From: Chondrus crispus
Lineage: Eukaryota > Rhodophyta > Florideophyceae > Gigartinales > Gigartinaceae
NCBI RefSeq assembly: GCF_000350225.1
Contig: NW_005179001.1
Coordinates: 1 to 36,018, forward strand
Length of the DNA stretch: 36,018 nucleotides
Reading direction: 5' to 3'
How positions within the stretch are numbered: position 1 is the stretch's first letter; every line of letters begins with the position of its first letter. Of this stretch, positions 1-9,141 are shown piece by piece. Under the pieces are notes generated by a model. That model was not told where the DNA came from and did no database searches. It worked only from the letters and a program-made list of their open reading frames with translations. Made by a program: the position numbers and the translations under genes.

Positions 1-464
1 TACCCAATCATAGATCTACAGCAGGGCACACTATCCTCCCAGGCCGGACCTGTTTCCCCTCCTCTTCGGCTTAAGAGGCTCTGTCCTCCCCGATCGATCC
101 TTTCCAAGTCCTTCTCCCTCCCTCCATCCCATTTTCTCTAACAGCGCGAAGCCCTTATTCGAACGCTCAATCTGGTTTTCTCCGCTCGCAGCAGTACTTC
201 CCCGTCCAATGCCAGCGCGCCCGGGCGATTACGGCCCTCAGTAGCCTCGCCGTCCCAACGCCGTTGCGAGTCGCGCGAGGCGTAGCCTCGGGTATTGTCC
301 CCAGGTGCAGGATGGCGATGAGAATCGCGCCCCACGTCTCCTCTCCTTGAATCGTCTCGAGTGCGTCTTCCATTATCGCGACGGCGGCGTAAACGACGTT
401 CGATGCGGTCGCCATTCCCAGACCCGCTCCGTGACGCATGCCAGTGGCGGCCATTGGCCGCGCA
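1..464 (-). pseudogene. Broken inverted copy of the 3' end of the G-patch gene
   Basis: On the minus strand this is a near-identical copy of positions about 8,677-9,141, covering the last ~145 codons of the large G-patch gene plus its stop and 3' flank. It still encodes the G-patch region, but a single-base deletion near 226-228 (CGCCGCGGG in the parent, CGCCCGGG here) shifts the frame before that domain. Without an upstream half or promoter it is a pseudogene fragment. The copy runs to the left edge of the window, so it may continue outside. The very high identity suggests a recent event. Confidence 0.85.
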
Positions 465-472
465 TTGTCACA

Positions 473-637
473 ACCGTACAATCCCGATGTCTCGTCGGCG
501 TCCCCCTTCCGCTTAGGCCTCGATGTCTCAGCCCTGCAGGCTCTCAGATTCCTCCGAGGGACGCCATATCAAGCCGGGGAGAAGGGTATGGCTCAACTCA
601 TCAAGCTTCCTCCTCCAGGGAGATGGCAACAACCGTC
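473..637 (-). repeat. Inverted scrap of a family-gene 3' end
   Basis: The minus strand matches about 17,180-17,340, itself a duplicated tail of the small nuclear gene family. The shared sequence includes the CATCGAAGCCTAAG tail segment and the GACGCCGACGAGACATCG stretch. It abuts the G-patch fragment at about 464-473. No open frame with its own promoter is seen, so it is listed as a repeat relic. Positions 638-964 beyond it hold no gene that I can support; the part near 800-880 is the 3' flank of the minus-strand gene that ends at 965. Confidence 0.6.
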
Positions 638-964
638 AGCGCTTATGAGGATAGAGGTTTGAATGATATTGGAGGTAGTAACTCTCGTTTCTGAGTTGAA
701 GAAACGGCGTCGCGTCTGGGAAATCGTCTTGCTCAATTTTCGCGTGAACAGGTCACGTCAACTCCCCGCATAAAAGAAACTCTGGGAACTGTATCCGTTC
801 ATCCTTTTGATATACAGTAAAACATAATTTAATTCAATCTATCAAATCATGAAGATCCAGCAGCGCATCCAATTGTCCCAAATTAATGTATACTGTACCT
901 GCACCCCATTCGCCCTCCGCATGTCCTCATCAGCGGCTTCCCTGCCGCTGGCTGTTTAGGTCGT

Positions 965-1651
965 TCATCCGATTGATGTTCGACGGCCGCACTCTAGCCT
1001 GCCAGCGATCTTTAAACGAAACGGCATCTTCTTGGGAGGACAATCGATGGTTGTGGTGGCATTGATGCCTTGCCGCTGCCGCTTGCCCAGGCGGATGAAG
1101 TTGTCGCCCCATTCGTCCACCTTCGCACGCTTCGTCGTACGTACAGGATCGGACGAGTCTAGGATGTTTGCGTGCTCTGGCCCCGGTACGAGATGTGGTG
1201 GACTTTTGAGAGCCTTGGTCTGTTGAGATGGCCTGTCACGGTCGGTGACAAAACCCACTGCAGATGACTCGAATGGGGACGAGTCCAGAACGGAGTCAGC
1301 AATTCCATCCATGGGCATCACGGCCCGGTCGAAAAGAGCGATGCTTTCCATGTACAGCAATTCCGGCTCCAGCGGAGGTGACTCCCGGTACTGCTCTTCA
1401 TGTTCGTCGCTGTGAGCCATGTCATCTTGAGGATGGCCAGATTGGGCGAACGGGGTCATTTCATATGTGTACGGCTGCCCGAGAACCATGGGAGAGGGCA
1501 AAAAAGAGGAGAATGAAGAGGAAAGGGAATAGTCGGGGTAGTTGGGTAGGTTGGGAGAGCGGGACCGCTCAACGAAAGTGGTGGTGTAGCGGGGGGCGGT
1601 GCTTTTTTCCAACTTCGTGGTGGTTTTGTTGGAGTTCATAGTTTCGTTCAT
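965..1651 (-). CDS. Small nuclear-type family protein, chimeric member (228 aa)
   Basis: I do not recognise a known family. The protein is acidic, Ser/Pro-rich and probably disordered, with basic NLS-like stretches (TKRAKVDEW, LGKRQRQG) near the C-terminus. The first ~115 residues are almost identical to the gene at 16,012 (blocks NLPNYPDYS, FAQSGHPQDD, YMESIALFDRAVMP). After about position 1,305 the sequence instead follows the gene at 18,222, including FVTDRDRP, DEWGDNFIRLGKRQR and the 3' flank GACAATTGGATGCGCTGCTG. It therefore looks like a recombinant of two family members. The start at 1,651 is supported by the matching start of the 16,012 copy and by an upstream TATA and TTGACTGACA box at the family spacing. 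The function is unknown; nuclear location is inferred from the basic motifs. Confidence 0.6.
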   Translation of the reverse strand: MNETMNSNKTTTKLEKSTAPRYTTTFVERSRSPNLPNYPDYSLSSSFSSFLPSPMVLGQPYTYEMTPFAQSGHPQDDMAHSDEHEEQYRESPPLEPELLYMESIALFDRAVMPMDGIADSVLDSSPFESSAVGFVTDRDRPSQQTKALKSPPHLVPGPEHANILDSSDPVRTTKRAKVDEWGDNFIRLGKRQRQGINATTTIDCPPKKMPFRLKIAGRLECGRRTSIG

Positions 1652-1757
1652 GTGACCTTAAGAAGGAGAAATCACGAGTGTGAGAGAATGGTTTGTATAG
1701 CTGAGTGAGGGAGAGTGGAGAGGCAGGGAGGAAGATCCAGGACGGGAAAGGGAAAGG

Positions 1758-1984
1758 CTTAAATTGCATTATCGGGAAAAGAGAGTTTTGTCAGTCAAGG
1801 GGCTGGAGAGAATGGTGAAAGTAGAACGAATGAAGGTAGGGAAGTGGAAGGGGGGAGGAGAATGTAAATATGGGAGGGTGACAGATGATAGTGAGGTATA
1901 GGGGGTATTCCGGAGGGATAAACGCTGTGTCAGTGGTTCGACGAGGTTCTTCTGAAGAACTTTGTACGTCCATGACGAATCTGC
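1758..1984 (-). promoter_or_regulatory. Family promoter of the gene at 965-1651
   Basis: Read on the minus strand it contains GCAGATTCGTCA (1973-1984), then TTGACTGACA (1789-1798), then the TATA-like AATTTAAG (1758-1765). The TTGACT-to-TATA distance is 33 bp and the GATTCGTCA-to-TATA distance about 208 bp. The same three elements with nearly the same spacing occur upstream of the other family genes. Confidence 0.6.
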
Positions 1985-2242
1985 GACATAGTATACAAGT
2001 GAGGAAAGACAATGCACATCACTGGCTCATCGCCATCTCACATCAATTGGAAGCCGCTTCCCTCGAAAAAAAGTGCTCCTCCCCATCAAAATTACATGTA
2101 AACAATCTTGCCAGACTTAAAAAAGATGAGTCAACAAGAGACAAAAAATTGATCAAGTCACGTAATTGCGAACAGATGTTTGACCACGGCAATTTGTCAG
2201 TATATTGCAACTGTCGAAGGTTGCTCTACTTTCGCAACACAG

Positions 2243-2260
2243 TCTCTCTCTCTCTCTCTT
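2243..2260. repeat. (TC)n microsatellite
   Basis: An almost perfect run of about nine TC units. It lies at the point where the inverted arms differ: the right arm has a ~190-bp unrelated stretch here instead. Confidence 0.8.
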
Positions 2261-2674
2261 GATGAAAGAGGAGGGAGAGGAACTGACGGGGTAGTCGGAG
2301 AGGCCGGGGACATTGTATTTGGTTAGCAGTGGCGATAGAAGAGCGGGTGGGAGAGATTTGGTCAGAAAGCATGGGTGCTTACTTGAGGATGATTGCCTGG
2401 AAAGGAGTGCAAGACATAATGACCGCAGTGGCAGGTGTAGTGGTGGGGATGAGGTTGGACACATATATGTGGTGGGAGAGGACGCTTCGAGTGGGTTGAG
2501 GGTAAAAACGGCATGAGCAAAATAGTTGAGGAGCTTCGATCTAGAGTCAAGCACGGAACCTGCGACGTAAGTAGAAGGACGTGTGGATGCTAAAGGATGA
2601 CGGATAGAAACTGAATTGCTAAAAGTTTTGCAGGGAGTGGGGCGAGGAAGGATGTAGAATGAGCGCATTTTCAT
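2260..2674 (-). pseudogene. Decayed family-gene copy, inverted
   Basis: On the minus strand an open frame of about 173 codons begins at 2,674, but its composition is not convincing as a protein. Near its end it encodes PGLSDYPVSSSPSSF, which matches the N-terminal block of the family (compare PGLPEYPESPFASS). Upstream of that it carries a degraded promoter (CTTGACTCTAGATC then CTATTTTGCTC in place of CTATTTAAG). The frame has no MESIAL or LGKRQ block. I read this as a 5' family remnant. Its partner at 14,861-15,290 stops after 83 codons, which argues against conserved coding. Confidence 0.5.
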
Positions 2675-2939
2675 AGCACCCTAGGTTCCTTTCAGAAAAA
2701 GGCAAAAGGTGGACTGCGAGAGTTCAACATGAAACCCGAGAGAATCGGAGCTCCCATGGGCAAGCCTGTCCAAGTCCTTGCTACGATCCAACTTGGATGT
2801 GTCGCACTGCAGTCGCAGAGAATCCATCTCGGGTCCTAAATCAGAATTGCAAGCTTCTATGCCGTTTTATTCGATGCCACATACAAGGATCATGAATCCT
2901 GCTCGCAAGCGTACGTCTCTATAGAATTACCAAACTGCA

Positions 2940-5074
2940 CTACCATATCTCGCAACGAGCCTCTGGCGCCTGCCACATTTTATCGCCCTCTTTGACGCCA
3001 AACGCCTTGTGGAACTCCTCAATTACTTGAACGATGTTCGCGCGGAACTCGCCAGGGGCATGAGGGTCCATGATAATCCGTTGCAGTGCGTTTTCCTCGC
3101 GGATATTGTTACGCCACACTGTCGCCCATCCTAGAAAGAAACGCTGTTCGGGGGTGAACCCATCAATCACTGGTAGTGATCCGTGCTTCTCCATAAACGC
3201 TTTTAAACCTTTGTATGACAACTTCACACCGCCATAGTCCGCGATATTCTCACCCAGGCATAGCCGTCCGTTTAAATTCTTCCCGAAGACCTGATAGTCG
3301 TCACACAATCTAATCATGTTTGATGCGCGGCGCTCGTACTCCTTTGCGTCCGCTTCAGTCCACCAATCAGCGAGTTCGCCCTTCTTGTCATATTTTCGTC
3401 CCTGGTCATCGTACCCGTGGCTGAGCAACACAAAAGAGAACCATAACATCTACGGTCAGTACGAAAAGACGTGAAACGAGTTGCTCGTCCTCTACAGTAT
3501 CCAAAAAAATATATATGGTGGCATACGTACGATATTTCGTGGCAGATTACTGCTCCGATCGCTGAAAAGTTGACCGCTGGGTCACCGTACGGCGCGTCTT
3601 CTGTAGGATGGAAGAAGAAGGGGGGCTGCAAAATTGCGGCTGGGAATACGATGACGTTTTTCAATGGATGGAAGTAGGCATTCACAAGCGTGGAGGGCAT
3701 TTCCCATCGGTCAGGGTCTACCGGTTTGTCGATGCGCTCGATGACCTTCTTAAAATTGCGCACATTGCACACGCGAACATTGGCGCAGTACGACTTCTCC
3801 AAGGAAATCTCTTCCAATAGCTGAGGAATGTCGTCGACATCCCATTTGTCCGGGTATCCAATCATGGGCCGAAACTGGGCGAGCTTCTCCTTCGCCTTTT
3901 CCTTTGTGTCCTCCTGCATCCAATCGACTTCCTCGATGCGCTTGCGGAGGACCTCTGTGCACACGGTGACCATCTCGAGACACGCCTTCTTGGCTGTGGC
4001 ATTGAAATGACGATCTGTGTACAGAATACCAAGCGAGTCTTCTAACAAGTCTGTGATACCGGTGCTGAGAACGCGCTTCCAGCGCGGCTTCATCTCCGGC
4101 TGACCTGTCATAGTGGTACCAAAAAACCAAAAATGCTCCTTCTTCAATTCGGGAGACAAGTAGTTAGCCATCTCTTTCAGGGTGTGGTAGCGCAGATATG
4201 TCTTCCATGTGCCAATATCAATATCATGCAACAAGGAAGCAAGGTTCTTAAAAAAGTTGGGGTTGTCAACGATAATGGTCTTCCTCGCCTCGACAGGCAA
4301 TCCCAAGCAGTCAAAAAACTCGCCCCAAGGTAATTCCTTCTCCCCAGCTGTCCGCCTTGCGACATCGTCAGTGCCCTCAAACTTATTGTACGTTCTGTTC
4401 GGATCGCGCATCTCAGTCTTCGTGAGGCAGGCCTCTGCGATCTTAGTCTCGAGCTTCATCATCTCCTCGGCAGGCCTCCTGGCCTCCTCCTCGCTCTCAT
4501 AAAACGCACCCAAAGCCAACATCCTGGCAACATGGGCGATATACTTGTCCCGGATCTCCTCCTTATCGTCATTGAAGTAGAAATCGCGATCGCCAATCCC
4601 CAAGGACCCACTCTGCGACATGAGGACGACCTCCCACGCCGAGTTCTTCGCATCCGGCAAGCTGTACACAGCACAGACACCACCGCCTCCAGCGACACCG
4701 CACTCTGCCCTGAGCTTGGCCGCCAGCTTGAGGACATCTTCGGCGCCCTGCACGCGGTCTATGCGCTCGAAGACATCGGCCATCGGCTTGAGCCCGTGGC
4801 TGGCGCACGCGTCCTCGTCCATGCCCGTGGCGTAGAGCGTGGCGATGGCACGACGGTTGGGGTCGCCCGCATGGTCCGCGACGCTCTCCTCGAGAATGGC
4901 TCGAAGCTGCGCGTTGGAGAGGTCGTTGAGCTCCTCGAAGGCGCCCCAGCGCGAGTACTCGGGCGGGATGGGGTTGCGCTCGAGCCAGCCGCCATTAGCG
5001 AAGCGGTAAAAATTTTGACCTGGCGAGACGGTGCGGTCCAGGTTGGAGACGTCGATGCCGTTAACAGCCGTCAT
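2940..5074 (-). CDS. M13-family zinc metallopeptidase (neprilysin/PepO-like), two exons
   Basis: This is a gluzincin endopeptidase of the neprilysin family (M13), which cleaves small peptides. The coding sequence joins 5074-3531 and 3420-2940 on the minus strand, 674 aa. Visible features are the N-terminal M13 block (FYRFANGGWL), the substrate-binding NAYF motif (N465), the zinc motif HEISH (H512, E513, H516), the third ligand in GENIAD (E572, D576) and a C-terminal CEIW like the usual CxxW end. Zinc-motif-to-E572 spacing (56 residues) fits neprilysin (59). The intron falls inside HEISH, and translation across GT-AG restores it. No signal peptide or membrane anchor is seen, unlike animal neprilysins, so the enzyme is probably soluble and bacterial PepO-like. 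The ATG at 5,074 is chosen because the family N-terminus starts directly after it. The frame stays open upstream to 5,371, but that part has no M13 similarity. Confidence 0.93.
3421..3530 (-). other. Spliceosomal intron in the M13 gene (110 bp)
   Basis: The donor is GTACGTATG and the acceptor TTGCTCAG, with a TACTGAC branch-point candidate about 35 nt before the acceptor. Splicing joins CACGAAATATC to CCACGGGTACG, restoring HEISHGYDDQG. Without splicing the zinc motif is lost, so the boundary is well supported. Confidence 0.92.
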
Positions 5075-5244
5075 GACGAGGGACTGGGTGAAGAGTATGG
5101 AAGAAAGGCGATCGGATAGTAAGGAGGTGCAACAGTGGCAATAGGGAAGATGCGGATGGAGTGCTGGAAGGAGGTGGGAGATATAGCGGAGGCCCGGTCG
5201 GGGCGGACCGACTGCATCGCATGCTCCAAAGGTCCCATGAGTAC

Positions 5245-5299
5245 ACACGTGTAAACGCGTACACGTGGCGGTGTCCCATGTTTCAACTGTAGACAGTTG
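5245..5299. promoter_or_regulatory. Bidirectional promoter elements between M13 and G-patch genes
   Basis: The ~450-bp gap between the two divergent starts contains the palindrome ACACGTGT (5245-5252), ACGCGT (5255-5260) and a second CACGTG (5262-5267), then the palindrome CAACTGT-AG-ACAGTTG (5284-5299). CACGTG is the E-box/G-box core and ACGCGT the MluI cell-cycle box core. A TATTTAT at about 5,473 lies ~50 bp before the G-patch ATG. Their use here is inferred. Confidence 0.5.
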
Positions 5300-5527
5300 A
5301 GACATCTCACAAGACACGCACGCGATCACACCAACTTCGTCAGGGATTCGCAATGATGCTTGCACACACACCTCAACGACTTTCGGCCATTATTTTACTC
5401 CGCACACGGCTCCCTGTCCTCCCTGCATTCACTTTCGACACTCGGTCTTCTCTCTGTTCCCTTCTCCCTCACCTATTTATCCGCTAACTTCCCAACCGCC
5501 CCACCATCATCCCCAACCACCCCTACC

Positions 5528-8500
5528 ATGCCTACCGGCAATACCAATCGCGCCCGCCTCGCCACGGCCGACCCACACCATGGCGCCCACGCCCGCATCT
5601 TGGCCGACTACCCCGACACCTCGTCCTCATCCTCGTCTTCGTCCGCGTCCTCCTTCGTCGATGAGGAGCCCCTCACCCACGTCCTTGCCTCCCTCGCCAC
5701 CGCCCGCCAAGCTCTCGTACCGCCCGACCCCCCGCGCAGCCCCCCCGAGCCCGGGCCTCCCCTGCTATCCGACGATGACGCTGACGACGAGTCCTCCAGC
5801 TGCTCCTCTGGGAGCTCCTCGTCCTCCGGCATCCCGACGCCCAACGTCTCCGCCGACGCGGATCCCGAGTTTTTCGAGCCCTCGCGGCACACCCTCACCC
5901 TCATGCCGCACCCCGTCCTACACCGCTACCACAACAGTCGCGAGCAGGGCGACGAACAACGAGACGAGCCCTCTCCCCCATCACCCGCGCTCCCGAATGC
6001 GGCCCCGGAATCACCGCTCATAGACCTCGTCGACGATGCCGTGCCGGACTTGAAGCGCATGCACCCCGTCCCCGTCGTCAGCCTGGACTCGCCGCCGCCC
6101 GTACAGCCCGTTCAACCGACTTCCGTCGTCGACTTAGTCGGTGGTGACCACGAGCCGGAGCCCGAACTCGGCGCATCCGCGGACGCGCAACATCTACAAC
6201 CGCTTATGACCGCCACGGACCTCGACGACCTCTTCGAGGAGGACCCCAGCTCCCCGCCGACTCAACCGCACGTCCCGAACCCCGGCCGTGATGTCTCTGG
6301 GTCGCCGTCCGGCTTCCGCAACCGCCCGCCCGTGGAGGCTATTTTAGAAGCTGATGCGTGGCGCGGCGCAGTGCAGTGTGAAGCTAAGATGGTATATGAA
6401 CACTTTCAACCAGCACAGGGCACTGATACTGAATATTCGTGCGCTATCATGCCTATTGCGGCCTTGCTGCGAGTCATGCAGGCTGTCGGAACGTTTATTG
6501 GTGCCACAAACTCTGTCGTGGAAGGGCCGATAGGAAGGCTGGTCAAGCTTGAGCGATGCTCTACTGCGGCAGACTTGCCGGACTTTCAGTTGTTCCAGTC
6601 GACGGTGAACAAAATTTTGGATGAAATCATCGTCGAGGACGTCCTCGCAAGGGAGGCCAAGTATCGCCGAGAACAGAAGGCGAGGCTTAGAAAGGAAGCC
6701 CGCCAGCGGGAAGCAGAGATACGTCAAAAGGAGAGTAGAAGGGCCGCCAGGGCAACTGCAGAACGAGAAGCGAAAAAGAAACGCGTGGAAGCAATCGCAC
6801 AGGCTAAGATGCGCAAACGGAAGCGACGCGCCTCTCCCACGAAGTCTAAGGCTTTCGAGAAAAGGCCAGTTTCCAGACCTTCTGCGAGCCGCGTACGCCT
6901 TATTTCGTTTAGCGATGAAGTTGTTCCGTCAAGAAAGGCCGCCCATGAAGCCGAGCGAGATATCATCAGGTCTCTTGAGGACAGTGGGAGTAGTTCAGAC
7001 GAAGACATCCCTCGTCGAAATACGCGATCATTTGCGCGTAAACAGCGCCGCATCTACGAGAGAGAGAAGAATAAGATGTTGGGGCCCGACGCGAATATCG
7101 ACGACTTGCGGCGCCATTCGTATATAATGCAAATATGGATGGCAAAGGAGAAGGAAGGGGTAGTCAGGCGCAAGCACGTGCATAATTTCAACTCGCTTGA
7201 TCCTTTTGAAGACGAAATCACTGTAGTATTTCCGCCGCAATCTGTTCGTCCTGCCGGGGACAAGGACGAAATTCAAAAAGTCCACGAGATACAGCCTGTT
7301 CGAAAGCGGAGGCGAACCGAAGCACCGGTCGAAATCAGCGACGACGAAGTGCAGCTGGTGGAAAAGGTGCACGAAGAACCTTCGCCACGGTCCCGACCTC
7401 CAAAGCAGCCTGCCATGGTATCCAAAGCCTTTCAGCCGAAACCGCCAAAGCCAGATGTTCCTCCGCAGTACTTGAAGGTCTTGACTGAGAAAATAAAAGA
7501 TCTGGAATGGGGCGACATGGGCGACAACTTCACGGTTCTTGGCAAAAAGCAACGCTGGGAGATGGACAGACCTTCCGTCATGGACAGGCTAGCGCAAAAG
7601 ACTCCATTCGTGTTCGAAGAGTACGTAGAAACTCAGAAGCAGAAGTTGAAAATCAAACATCTCAACAACTTGCAGAAGCAAAAACAAGCTGCTGCGGAGC
7701 GAAAGGCTGCCGTGCAGACTCCGAAGTCCCAAGAGGGTTCCGGGCAGAACGACAAGGAGAAGCGACAGCAAGTGGATGCAACAAAGGTCGAGGTAATTGA
7801 CGTAAAATCTGAGAAGAAAGGCGAGTCCGACAAACAACGCAGGGAGCGCAAGGCCTTACACAAGATTCAGGTAGCGCAGAAGCTTCGCGAGAGAGGGGCA
7901 CAGACATCCCCCACCACACGCCGGCTGAATGCACTAGGAAGCCGCGGGTCAGCCCGAAATGAGGTCTCGAATCCAAACACCTGGAATCACGTTCAAAAGA
8001 CTAAGAAGAGCAAGAGCAACGGGGATCTTTCGCGCGCGGAACTGCGTCGGTTGCGGCGGCAAGAGGAAGATTATCGCGAAAAGGAAGATCCGAGGCACCC
8101 GGAATACGTACCCAAGGCATCAGCTTCTGCTGCGCAGAAACGGGATAGGGTTGATTTGAACCGGGAAAGCGAGGAGCGCAGGTTAGCGCAGTGGCTCAGT
8201 CAAACGCGCACAACAGAAGCCGAGAGGGAAGAGACAAAGGTACAAAAGAACGGCGAAGACAAACTTCATAGACACTGGTCAAAACGGGCCCGACGCGCTG
8301 AGGCGCGAGAGCAAACCAGACGCTCCTTCGATAGCACGAAAGAACGCGAGGAGCAAAAGCGAAAGTGGAACAAGTATCTGGAACACCAGCGTCAACAGTG
8401 TAATGGACGCGTCACAGAAGAAGACCAGCGTGGTCGCTCCCACTCCAACTGGCGCGAGAAGCCGAGCGGCTCGCGTGCATCAGAACCGAGTCCTCAGGCA

Positions 8501-9112
8501 CGCCGAGAAAGCGACAGAACACGCAGCCGTCGGGACGATCTAGACAAGGTCTACACGCAAGCATATGGGAATTCAGAACGGTCACCGCGACCCCAGGAAC
8601 GTATTCCTCGCCGACATGCCCCGCAGCCACGCGAGGAACCCGATCGAAGTGCTCAGGACCTGCAGCCTTCCGAGCCTAGCGCGGCCAATGGCCGCCCCTG
8701 GCATGCGTCACGGAGCGGGCCTGGGAATGGCGACCGCAACGAACGTCGTTTACGCCGCCGTCGCGACAATGGAAGACGCACTCGAGGCGATTCAAGGAGA
8801 GGAGACGTGGGGCGCGATTCTCATCGCCATCCTGCACCTGCGGACAATACCCGAGGCTACGCCTCGCCCGACTCGCAACGGCGTTGGGACGGCGAGGCTA
8901 CTGAGGGCCGTAATCGCCGCGGGCGCGCTGGCATTGGACGGGGAAGTACTGCTGCGAGCGGAGAAAACCAGATTGAGCGGTCGAATAAGGGCTTCGCGCT
9001 GTTAGAGAAAATGGGATGGAGGGAGGGAGAAGGACTTGGAAAGGATCGATCGGGGAGGACAGAGCCTCTTAAGCCGAAGAGGAGGGGAAACAGGTCCGGC
9101 CTGGGAGGATAG
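5528..9112 (+). CDS. Large G-patch domain nuclear protein (1,194 aa)
   Basis: G-patch proteins typically bind and stimulate DEAH RNA helicases in splicing or ribosome assembly. The C-terminal ~45 residues form a clear G-patch (NKGFALLEKMGW, GEGLGKD, ending in SGLGG). Before it lie a Ser-rich acidic N-terminus (LADYPDT, then a serine run), SIM-like patches (PLIDLVDDA, SVVDLVGGD, EISDDEVQLVE), a long basic coiled-coil-prone stretch around residues 370-440, and a highly charged Arg/Glu/Lys region with RS-like pieces near the end. Around residue 659-685 is EWGDMGDNFTVLGKKQRWE, which closely resembles the C-terminal motif of the small family genes in this window. The start at 5,528 is preferred over the in-frame ATG at 5,360, because a TATTTAT box lies between them and the context matches family starts. 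Its 3' end is duplicated in inverted form at 1-464. The partner helicase is not visible here. Confidence 0.85.
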   Translation: MPTGNTNRARLATADPHHGAHARILADYPDTSSSSSSSSASSFVDEEPLTHVLASLATARQALVPPDPPRSPPEPGPPLLSDDDADDESSSCSSGSSSSSGIPTPNVSADADPEFFEPSRHTLTLMPHPVLHRYHNSREQGDEQRDEPSPPSPALPNAAPESPLIDLVDDAVPDLKRMHPVPVVSLDSPPPVQPVQPTSVVDLVGGDHEPEPELGASADAQHLQPLMTATDLDDLFEEDPSSPPTQPHVPNPGRDVSGSPSGFRNRPPVEAILEADAWRGAVQCEAKMVYEHFQPAQGTDTEYSCAIMPIAALLRVMQAVGTFIGATNSVVEGPIGRLVKLERCSTAADLPDFQLFQSTVNKILDEIIVEDVLAREAKYRREQKARLRKEARQREAEIRQKESRRAARATAEREAKKKRVEAIAQAKMRKRKRRASPTKSKAFEKRPVSRPSASRVRLISFSDEVVPSRKAAHEAERDIIRSLEDSGSSSDEDIPRRNTRSFARKQRRIYEREKNKMLGPDANIDDLRRHSYIMQIWMAKEKEGVVRRKHVHNFNSLDPFEDEITVVFPPQSVRPAGDKDEIQKVHEIQPVRKRRRTEAPVEISDDEVQLVEKVHEEPSPRSRPPKQPAMVSKAFQPKPPKPDVPPQYLKVLTEKIKDLEWGDMGDNFTVLGKKQRWEMDRPSVMDRLAQKTPFVFEEYVETQKQKLKIKHLNNLQKQKQAAAERKAAVQTPKSQEGSGQNDKEKRQQVDATKVEVIDVKSEKKGESDKQRRERKALHKIQVAQKLRERGAQTSPTTRRLNALGSRGSARNEVSNPNTWNHVQKTKKSKSNGDLSRAELRRLRRQEEDYREKEDPRHPEYVPKASASAAQKRDRVDLNRESEERRLAQWLSQTRTTEAEREETKVQKNGEDKLHRHWSKRARRAEAREQTRRSFDSTKEREEQKRKWNKYLEHQRQQCNGRVTEEDQRGRSHSNWREKPSGSRASEPSPQARRESDRTRSRRDDLDKVYTQAYGNSERSPRPQERIPRRHAPQPREEPDRSAQDLQPSEPSAANGRPWHASRSGPGNGDRNERRLRRRRDNGRRTRGDSRRGDVGRDSHRHPAPADNTRGYASPDSQRRWDGEATEGRNRRGRAGIGRGSTAASGENQIERSNKGFALLEKMGWREGEGLGKDRSGRTEPLKPKRRGNRSGLGG

Positions 9113-9117
9113 TGTGC

Positions 9118-9141
9118 CCTGCTGTAGATCTATGATTGGGT
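9118..9141 (+). terminator. Shared 3' flank element of the G-patch gene
   Basis: CCCTGCTGTA (9118-9127) and ATGATTGGGT (9132-9141) directly follow the stop. The same pair with similar spacing follows family genes at 11,712, 17,060, 17,366 and 21,602, there continuing into ATTTATTAAA. It may be part of the 3' UTR or a 3'-end signal. Role inferred from position only. Confidence 0.45.

Larger units (their letters stand above)
1305..2836 (-). repeat. Left arm of a 1.5-kb inverted duplication
   Basis: This arm is an inverted copy of 14,702-16,356. It contains the N-terminal half and promoter of the 965-1651 gene, the decayed copy at 2,260-2,674 and a ~130-bp segment at 2,710-2,836 next to the M13 gene. 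The two arms bracket about 11.9 kb holding the M13 and G-patch genes and the first family block. A ~190-bp stretch (15,292-15,480) is present only in the right arm. Confidence 0.75.

Noticed and set aside
5360..5527. Upstream start of the G-patch gene at 5,360
   Set aside because: A TATA-like box lies within this part, and the 56 residues are a hydrophobic/Ser mix without similarity. The ATG at 5,528 fits better.
8565..9005. Second open frame (146 codons) inside the G-patch gene's 3' part
   Set aside because: It overlaps the well-supported G-patch frame. It is preserved in the inverted copy only because the DNA is near-identical.
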